Assembly (NCBI GenBank): GCA_003533545.1
Contig: DQEK01000034.1
Span: 1 to 8,565 of the forward strand
DNA: 8,565 bases
Direction: 5' to 3'
Origin: Acidobacteriota bacterium
GTDB lineage: Bacteria; Acidobacteriota; Vicinamibacteria; Vicinamibacterales; UBA8438
Below are positions 1 to 5,395 of this stretch, piece after piece; position 1 is the stretch's first letter; the number at the start of each line of letters is the position of its first letter. The notes beneath the pieces are model-generated. The model was not told where the DNA came from. It was given only the letters and a program-made list of their open reading frames with translations, and ran no database searches. Both the position numbers and the translations under genes were made by a program.

Positions 1-1
1 G

Positions 2-1897
2 GCCGAGGTGCCGACGGTGTCAGTCGCGGCGGCGCCACCACTCCGGCTCTGGCAAAAACCGATTCCAGTGGTTGCCGCGGTATTGTCGGCGGCTATCGTC
101 ACTGGACTCAGCGTGTTGATGTCTATACCGACTCGCGTTGCTCCGGTCAGTCGCTTCAACTATGAACTTCCCGGGGGGCAGGCATTCCAGGTCGGTAGAG
201 TAAGCCTGGTCACTTTTTCACCAGACGGTCGCAGGTTCATCTACAACACGCCCGGAGGACTCTTTCTTCGTAGTCTGGATACCGAGCAAGCCCAGCCCCT
301 TTCTGGAACCCCGCCGACTGTGCGGAACCCTGTGTTTTCCCCGGACGGTGAATGGGTCGCATACTATTCGAGTGCCGACGGTCGAATCGAAAAGGTGGCT
401 GTCAGCGGCGGCGCCCCTGTCACCCTGAGCGACGCCACCATGCCATTTGGTGTGAGTTGGGAAACTGACGAAACGATTCTTTTTGGTCAGCCGGGTGGTG
501 TCATGCGAGTGTCGGAGAATGGCGGTACGGCTGAACTGGTTGTCGAGGCTCTCGATGGGGAACAGGTCCACGGTCCGCAGCTCCTTCCGGGAGGGGAATG
601 GATTTTGTTTTCATCGACGACGGTCCCCGGTATCAGTCGCTGGGATGACGGAACCGTGGTTGCGGAATCGATTGAAACTGGAGAGCGGCGACTGTTGATC
701 ACGGGCGGTAGCGATGCGCGGTACCTTGCGAGCGGGCATCTTGTTTACGCGTTGGAGAGTGTCTTGTTTGCAGTTGCGTTTGACCTTGCTCGGATGGAGG
801 TTTCCGGCGGTCCGGTGTCGGTCGTGGAGGGCGTTGAACGTGCGAATAATCCGCAGGGTAATAGCGGGACAGGCCATTTCAGCGTATCCGCGGGCGGCAA
901 TCTCGTTTACGTTCAGGGTGGAACGGCCGTGGGGCAGGAACGGACGCTGGCTCTGGTGGATCGGAACGGGCGACCTGAACGTCTAGACCTTCCCCCGAAC
1001 CAATATATTAGTCCGCGTCTCTCTCCGGACGGAAGCCGCCTTGCTGTGCAGACGGACGGTGATACCGCTGTTATTTGGACGTACGACCTGTCTGGCGGCG
1101 CGGCCATCCAGCGACTCACGGCAGACGGGAACAGTTACCGACCGCTCTGGTCTCCAGACGGGCAGCGTATCGCCTTTGCCTCGGACCGGGACGGACCGAT
1201 CAGTCTCTACTGGCAGAATTCAGACGGGAGTGGTGTCCCTGAGCGGTTAACCACTGCTGACGAACGTACGGCCCACTGGCCCGAGGCTTGGTCCCCAGAT
1301 GGGCAGACGATGCTCTACAAAGTGGAACAGACATCCGCTGGTGGTTGGAATATCCAGACGAACGAGATGGACCTGTGGACCTTGTCGTTGGAGAACCCGG
1401 ACGAACAGCAAGTTTTCGCAGCCGACCCGTTTCCCGTTCTGGAAGTTGGCGGAACGTTTTCGCCGGACGGCAAATGGCTGGCCTACACAGTGGGTGATGG
1501 GCCGGCTATCGAGTACGAGATCTGGGCTCAACCGTTTCCACCGACGGGAGAACGGCGGCGCATCTCCCAGGAATTCGGGGTAATGCCCACTTGGGCTCAG
1601 GATGGGGAGGAACTGTTCTATCGTCCGATAAGTCAGACTCCCGGTATGCGGCAAACCCTACGTAGCATCAGTGTGTCCACCACACCAGCGTTTACATTCA
1701 GCGCGGAGCAATCGGTGTCAATCGGTGACTTCCTCTCCTTTTCGTATTACCGGAGCTTCGACATCGCGGCGGATCGTCAGAGCGTGCTGGTCGTCCTACC
1801 GGCGGAGCAGACCGGAGTCGGCGAGGCTCCACAACCGCAACTCCATGTGGTGCTGAACTGGTTCGAGGAATTGACAGCACGCGTGCCGTTGCCGTAG
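2..1897 (+). CDS. Membrane-anchored PD40/TolB-like beta-propeller protein, C-terminal part; probable Ser/Thr kinase sensor domain (5' partial)
   Basis: The frame is open to the left edge (Ala-Glu precede the GTG at 8), so the gene almost certainly begins upstream and the GTG need not be a start. Counting from that GTG, a Pro/Ala linker is followed by one hydrophobic segment at about residues 18-40, then a large extracytoplasmic domain. It is built of repeats with the S-P-D-G core of PD40/TolB propellers at residues 71, 111, 339, 382, 429 and 485, plus degenerate copies near 193 (P-G-G-E-W) and 530 (Q-D-G-E-E). The end, L-N-W-F-E-E-L then a short basic/Pro tail, is characteristic of acidobacterial proteins with a cytoplasmic Ser/Thr kinase domain before the membrane helix. 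No kinase motif lies within the window, so the kinase call is inference; a TolB-like anchored protein without a kinase is the alternative. The next gene starts 41 bases downstream on the same strand, so read-through transcription is possible. The propeller assignment is firm. Confidence 0.85.
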   Translation, partial: AEVPTVSVAAAPPLRLWQKPIPVVAAVLSAAIVTGLSVLMSIPTRVAPVSRFNYELPGGQAFQVGRVSLVTFSPDGRRFIYNTPGGLFLRSLDTEQAQPLSGTPPTVRNPVFSPDGEWVAYYSSADGRIEKVAVSGGAPVTLSDATMPFGVSWETDETILFGQPGGVMRVSENGGTAELVVEALDGEQVHGPQLLPGGEWILFSSTTVPGISRWDDGTVVAESIETGERRLLITGGSDARYLASGHLVYALESVLFAVAFDLARMEVSGGPVSVVEGVERANNPQGNSGTGHFSVSAGGNLVYVQGGTAVGQERTLALVDRNGRPERLDLPPNQYISPRLSPDGSRLAVQTDGDTAVIWTYDLSGGAAIQRLTADGNSYRPLWSPDGQRIAFASDRDGPISLYWQNSDGSGVPERLTTADERTAHWPEAWSPDGQTMLYKVEQTSAGGWNIQTNEMDLWTLSLENPDEQQVFAADPFPVLEVGGTFSPDGKWLAYTVGDGPAIEYEIWAQPFPPTGERRRISQEFGVMPTWAQDGEELFYRPISQTPGMRQTLRSISVSTTPAFTFSAEQSVSIGDFLSFSYYRSFDIAADRQSVLVVLPAEQTGVGEAPQPQLHVVLNWFEELTARVPLP

Positions 1898-1926
1898 TCG
1901 AGCCCAAGCGGTCACAACCGATGATG

Positions 1927-1932
1927 AGGAGG
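1927..1932 (+). promoter_or_regulatory. Shine-Dalgarno site that sets the start of PQQ dehydrogenase copy A
   Basis: A perfect AGGAGG lies 6 bases before the ATG at 1939. The in-frame ATGs at 1921 and 1924 have no purine-rich site upstream and would add an odd M-M-R-R-R-R leader encoded by the ribosome-binding sequence itself. The 1939 start gives a normal signal peptide. Confidence 0.75.
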
Positions 1933-1938
1933 CGGAGG

Positions 1939-3744
1939 ATGAAGACCCGGTCTCGCAGATCAAGAGGTGCGCTGGTAGCCGCGCTCACGGTTGTGGCGTT
2001 CGCGGTGGAACCGGGGAATGTTTTGGCCCAGTCCCAAGCCGACTTCGTGCCCGTCACCGATGCCATGCTGGAGAATCCGGCTGATGAAGACTGGTTGACC
2101 TGGCGGCGCACTACCGACGGGTGGGGCTACAGTCCGCTCGACGAGATCACGTCCGAGAACGTCGGCGCTCTCCGGATGGTCTGGACTCGGGCGATGGCCA
2201 CGGGGCGGATGGAAGGCACGCCGCTGGTCTACGACGGCGTGCTGTTCATGCCGCAGTCAGACGACGTCATCGAGGCGATCGACGCCGTGACCGGAGACCT
2301 GAGGTGGTCGTATCGGCGCGACTTGCCGGAGGATGTCTACGACTTGGTCGGCGGCAATGCCCGCACCAACCGGAATGTGGCGATCTACGACCGGCTCATC
2401 GTCAACACGACGGATGACGACTTCGCTATCGGGATCGACGCAACGACCGGCGAGGTGGTGTGGGAGACCAAGATTTTCGACTACCAGGTGAACCCGGCCG
2501 GTCACAGCGCCGGACCGATCATCGCCGACGGCAAGATGATCTCCGGGCGGAGCTGCCGGCCGATGGGTGGCCCGGAGACCTGCGTGGTGATCGCCCACGA
2601 CGCCCGCACCGGTGAGGAGCTCTGGCGGCGGAGCACGGTGGCCCTGCCGGGTGAGCCGGGCGACGAGACCTGGGGCGGGGTGCCCTACGAGCAGCGGATT
2701 CACGTCGGGAGCTGGATGCCGGCCGCCTATGACCCGGAGTTACGGTTGGTCTACCAGGGGACCTCGGTCACGTCTCCCGCCCCGAAGTTCATGCTCGGTG
2801 GGGTCGAAAACACTCACCTCTATCACAACTCGACGCTGGCGCTCGACGTCGACACCGGCGAGATCCGCTGGCACTACCAGCACCTGAATGATCACTGGGA
2901 CCTCGACCATCCGTTCGAACGCATCCTTGTTGATACCGCCGTGGCTCCAGACCCCTCGGAGGTAAGTTGGATTAACCCCCGCCTCGAGCCAGGTGAGGTC
3001 CGGAAAGTCATGACCGGTATTCCCGGCAAGACCGGCGTGGTCTATACCCTCGACCGCGAAACCGGTGAGTTCCTCTGGGCGACGCCGACCGTGACGCAAA
3101 ACGTGATCAGCGGCATCGATGGTGCGACCGGGGTGGTCTCGACCAACTCCGAGGTGGTCTTCACGCGGCCGGGACAGCAGGTGTTCGCCTGTCCAACCTG
3201 GAACGGGGGCAAGGACTGGGAGGCGGGCGCCTACAGCCCGTTGACGAACACGATGTATATGCCGTTGCGGCAAACGTGCGCTCGGATGATGGCCGCCACG
3301 GAGTTCGAAGACCGACCGAACGAGCCCAACGAGAGTCGCGCGGCGATCTACGCGATCGCCTACCGGCATCAGATTGCGCCGGGGACGGAGAACGTCGGCA
3401 CCATTCGGGCGATCTCGGCCGAGACGGGCGCGACCGAATGGCTCTACGAGCAACGGGCGGCCACCATGTCGCTGGTGGCCACCGGTGGGCGGCTGCTGTT
3501 CGGGGGGGACACCAACGGCCGGTTCCGGGCGTTCAGCCAGGAGACGGGCGAGATTCTCTGGGAGGTCAACCTCGGCTCCCCGGTGTCCGGGTTCCCGATC
3601 AGCTTCGGGGTCGACGGGCGGCAATACATCGCGGTCGCCACGGGGTCGGGCGGCACCGCCTCACACTTCATGGGGCTGACCCCGGAGCTGCGTCCCAGCT
3701 CGGGTAATAACTTATTCGTTTTTGCGCTTCCCGATCGGGACTGA
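1939..3744 (+). CDS. Exported PQQ-dependent dehydrogenase (methanol/ethanol dehydrogenase-like), copy A
   Basis: A 601-residue quinoprotein predicted to oxidise an alcohol, aldose or related substrate in the periplasm with bound PQQ. The signal peptide has basic residues (S-R-R at 5-7), a hydrophobic core at about 11-23 and a likely cleavage site V-L-A|Q at 30/31. Propeller tryptophan motifs of the form T-G-x-x-x-W recur (D-L-R-W, E-V-V-W, E-E-L-W, E-I-R-W, E-F-L-W, A-T-E-W, E-I-L-W), as expected of an eight-bladed type I/II dehydrogenase. By manual alignment to methanol dehydrogenase, W259 is the tryptophan that stacks on PQQ, D321 in N-D-H-W-D-L-D is the catalytic Asp, and D323 occupies the extra Asp position of lanthanide enzymes. 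K364 lies near the usual Arg/Lys that contacts PQQ. The vicinal Cys pair and metal-ligand Asn are absent; C206, C215, C418 and C447 are shared with copy B. There is no CxxCH, so no fused cytochrome c. Relative to copy B it has about ten extra residues near 453-470. Substrate unknown. Confidence 0.93.
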   Translation: MKTRSRRSRGALVAALTVVAFAVEPGNVLAQSQADFVPVTDAMLENPADEDWLTWRRTTDGWGYSPLDEITSENVGALRMVWTRAMATGRMEGTPLVYDGVLFMPQSDDVIEAIDAVTGDLRWSYRRDLPEDVYDLVGGNARTNRNVAIYDRLIVNTTDDDFAIGIDATTGEVVWETKIFDYQVNPAGHSAGPIIADGKMISGRSCRPMGGPETCVVIAHDARTGEELWRRSTVALPGEPGDETWGGVPYEQRIHVGSWMPAAYDPELRLVYQGTSVTSPAPKFMLGGVENTHLYHNSTLALDVDTGEIRWHYQHLNDHWDLDHPFERILVDTAVAPDPSEVSWINPRLEPGEVRKVMTGIPGKTGVVYTLDRETGEFLWATPTVTQNVISGIDGATGVVSTNSEVVFTRPGQQVFACPTWNGGKDWEAGAYSPLTNTMYMPLRQTCARMMAATEFEDRPNEPNESRAAIYAIAYRHQIAPGTENVGTIRAISAETGATEWLYEQRAATMSLVATGGRLLFGGDTNGRFRAFSQETGEILWEVNLGSPVSGFPISFGVDGRQYIAVATGSGGTASHFMGLTPELRPSSGNNLFVFALPDRD

Positions 3745-3806
3745 GATGATGTGGACGGCATTGCGCGAGGACAGTCGTTTTGTGGCGCGGGATAGTGCTA
3801 GGTGAC

Positions 3807-3823
3807 GTCGCGAAAAACGCGAC
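3807..3823 (+). other. Short perfect hairpin in the gap before the 126-residue protein gene
   Basis: GTCGCG, a five-A loop, then CGCGAC form a perfect 6-bp stem. It lies 63 bases after the stop of dehydrogenase copy A and 33 bases before the next start. No T-run follows, so it is not a standard intrinsic terminator; it may be an mRNA-processing or stabilising hairpin or chance. I see no convincing -35/-10 pair in the rest of the 3745-3855 gap. Confidence 0.35.
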
Positions 3824-3855
3824 ACGGGTTCCTACTTCACTAAGGGAGGGTTGCG

Positions 3856-4236
3856 ATGGCGGATCCAGTCGGAACGTTCGATATGAAAAATATGGGGATC
3901 AGTTTCAATACGACCGCTGGCGGTCAGCTGCAACAAACCTCTGACTTTGAGGGGACGGCGACTGGGTTCGGTGCGGTCTTTGGCACCTTGGTCATCACGC
4001 AAGCCCTCGCGGAGGCTGGTGCGACTAGCGGACCCTGTGCTTGGGCGGGGAAAGCACTCCTCGATGATAATTCGATTTTGGGCGGCATCGGCACGGGAAC
4101 GTGGGAACAAATCGGTGGTGAGGCCCGATTTAAGGTCTCGATGAATCTGGACGTGTCCGACGGCTCGAAGCTTCGGAGTGAGGGCGTGATCGACCACCCC
4201 GCGCGTAGCTATACCGGACAGCTCTACGAAGGTTAG
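3856..4236 (+). CDS. Small beta-rich protein of unknown function
   Basis: A 126-residue protein not assigned to any named family. The start is well supported: GGGAGG at 3844-3849 sits 6 bases before the ATG. There is no signal peptide or membrane segment, so it is probably cytoplasmic, unlike its neighbours. It is rich in Gly, Thr and Ser with alternating hydrophobic/polar stretches and glycine turns (F-E-G-T-A-T-G-F-G near 31-39, G-T-G-T-W-E near 79-84, then a likely strand with K-V-S-M-N-L-D-V at 93-100). This pattern resembles small beta-barrels such as lipocalin- or allene-oxide-cyclase-like folds, but that is a guess from composition. The single Cys is C61. A 441-base reading frame on the opposite strand over the same region lacks a recognisable protein pattern or ribosome site and is taken as a shadow. 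Its position between two dehydrogenase-related genes hints at a link, but nothing in the protein shows one. Confidence 0.8.
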   Translation: MADPVGTFDMKNMGISFNTTAGGQLQQTSDFEGTATGFGAVFGTLVITQALAEAGATSGPCAWAGKALLDDNSILGGIGTGTWEQIGGEARFKVSMNLDVSDGSKLRSEGVIDHPARSYTGQLYEG

Positions 4237-4253
4237 TCGGCGGGTCAGTGCAC

Positions 4254-4298
4254 GCGGGCATGTTGCCCGCACCGTGCCTGTCTCGTTTCTGGTGCGGG
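4254..4298 (+). promoter_or_regulatory. Two mutually exclusive hairpins in the leader of the lactonase-like gene
   Basis: GCGGGCA (4254-4260) pairs perfectly with TGCCCGC (4264-4270) around a 3-base loop. CCCGCACC (4266-4273) instead pairs perfectly with GGTGCGGG (4291-4298) around a 17-base loop. The two stems share 4266-4270, so only one can form. The first follows the upstream stop by 17 bases and could help end that transcript, but only a weak T-rich stretch (TCTCGTTTCT, 4281-4290) follows. The arrangement suits an attenuator-like leader, or could be chance in GC-rich DNA. Confidence 0.3.
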
Positions 4299-4368
4299 TC
4301 GGGCGTTACGTGTTTGTCTGCCTACACCCAGGTCGTCTGTAGCCTGTGGCGGCCACGCGGGAGGAACG

Positions 4369-5382
4369 ATGAGAGTGCGAACGGTAACGACGTCGTTGTG
4401 TGTGGTTGCGGGGCTCTTCGTCTGTGCAGAGCCGGGCGCTGCGCAGTGTCGCCCGGATGGCGATGTTGAGTTCGTGTGTGGACCCGTCAGTCCTGAAGAC
4501 CTGCTCGCGGTGCCTGACTCGCCGTGGGTCATTGCCGCAGGGATGGAGGATGACGGATATCTCTACGCGGTTGACACGCGGGACTTGACGAACACGGTGC
4601 TGTTTCCGACCGCGACCTTCGGGTCGCGTCCTGACAAGGTATTCAGTGACTGTAGCGGGCCGTTAGTGGGCGGGTTCCGACCTCACGGTATCAGCCTCAG
4701 GCCGGGGCGCGGCGGTCGACATACGCTCTACGTGGTTCGGCACGGTGCGCGTGAAGCGATTGAGGTCTTCGCGGTGAACGCCCGTAGCGGAACACCCACG
4801 CTGACTTGGCAGGGGTGTGCGGTGGCTCCCGATGGCGTGACCTTTAATTCGGTCACGGCATTGCCTGGGCGGGGCTTTATTGCGACGCACTTCAACCGCC
4901 CAGTAGGCGAGCTGTGGGAATGGCAGCCTGAGACAGGCTGGACTGCGGTACCCGGGAGCGAGACCAACGGACCGAACGGGGTCGTGTCGTCGCCGGACGG
5001 CCGCTGGCTGTATGTTGGTGGGTGGGGCACGCGTTCGTTGATTCGGGTCTCGAGGGGGCAGGCTTCGATGCAGAGCGACAGCGTCGAAGTTGGCTTTCAC
5101 ATCGACAACGTGCGCTGGGCCCCCGATGGTTCACTGTTGGTCGCAGGTCATGTGGGTGAGACCGCCGAGTCGATTTTTCAGTGTCTTGGGCAGCAGCAGT
5201 GCGGTGGTGTGAGCTCGCACGTGGCGAGAGTAGACCCGGAGCAACTGACCGTCGAGGAGATCGTGCGCTATCCCTCCAACGAGAATTTCATTCTTGGGAC
5301 GGTCGGGTTACAGGTCGGCGACGAAATCTGGCTGGGGGGTATCGCCGGGTCGGATCGGATCGCTAGGTTCCCGGTCCGGTAG
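4369..5382 (+). CDS. Exported paraoxonase/SMP-30-like six-bladed beta-propeller, probable calcium-dependent lactonase/arylesterase
   Basis: A 337-residue protein predicted to hydrolyse lactones or aryl esters in the periplasm. GAGGAA at 4361-4366 precedes the ATG. The signal peptide (core about 9-20) probably ends at A-A|Q (25/26). By manual alignment to mammalian PON1, most active-site positions are matched in order: E43-D44 (PON1 E53-D54) in S-P-E-D-L, H106 (H115) in R-P-H-G-I-S, H125 (H134) in V-V-R-H followed by I-E-V-F, N160 (N168), N203 (N224) in P-N-G-V, and D246-N247 (D269-N270) in H-I-D-N-V. PON1 D169 is replaced by S161. The last strand, near V-G-D-E-I-W-L-G-G, also fits PON1's final blade. 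Gluconolactonase-type SMP-30 proteins are related, but the P-H-G and V-x-H histidines favour the PON branch. The following dehydrogenase starts 13 bases after the stop, with its ribosome site touching this stop codon, so the two are probably co-transcribed and translationally coupled. Substrate unknown. Confidence 0.82.
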   Translation: MRVRTVTTSLCVVAGLFVCAEPGAAQCRPDGDVEFVCGPVSPEDLLAVPDSPWVIAAGMEDDGYLYAVDTRDLTNTVLFPTATFGSRPDKVFSDCSGPLVGGFRPHGISLRPGRGGRHTLYVVRHGAREAIEVFAVNARSGTPTLTWQGCAVAPDGVTFNSVTALPGRGFIATHFNRPVGELWEWQPETGWTAVPGSETNGPNGVVSSPDGRWLYVGGWGTRSLIRVSRGQASMQSDSVEVGFHIDNVRWAPDGSLLVAGHVGETAESIFQCLGQQQCGGVSSHVARVDPEQLTVEEIVRYPSNENFILGTVGLQVGDEIWLGGIAGSDRIARFPVR

Positions 5383-5390
5383 GGGAGGGG
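5382..5390 (+). promoter_or_regulatory. Ribosome-binding site of dehydrogenase copy B, touching the upstream stop codon
   Basis: GGGGAGGGG begins at the last base of the upstream TAG and ends 5 bases before the ATG at 5396. It fixes the start at 5396; the same frame is open back to 5294 inside the lactonase-like gene, but starting there would bury the signal peptide. The geometry suggests translational coupling. Confidence 0.7.
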
Positions 5391-5395
5391 TGGCG

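Noticed and set aside
2740..3624. Open frame (294 codons) on the minus strand inside dehydrogenase copy A
   Set aside because: Same reason: it mirrors the copy B shadow and has no recognisable protein motif.
3761..3796. Possible sigma-70 promoter (TTGCGC and GATAGT) before the 126-residue protein gene
   Set aside because: The spacing is 24 bases, far from the usual 16-18, and the boxes are poor matches.
3829..3837. GTTCCTACT shared by the gaps after copy A and copy B (the second near 7150)
   Set aside because: Only nine bases match and the flanks differ; it is too short to separate from chance or remnants of the duplication.
5294..5395. N-terminal extension of copy B into the lactonase-like gene
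   Set aside because: The extension is Gly/Arg-rich without a signal sequence, and a strong ribosome site directly precedes the ATG at 5396.
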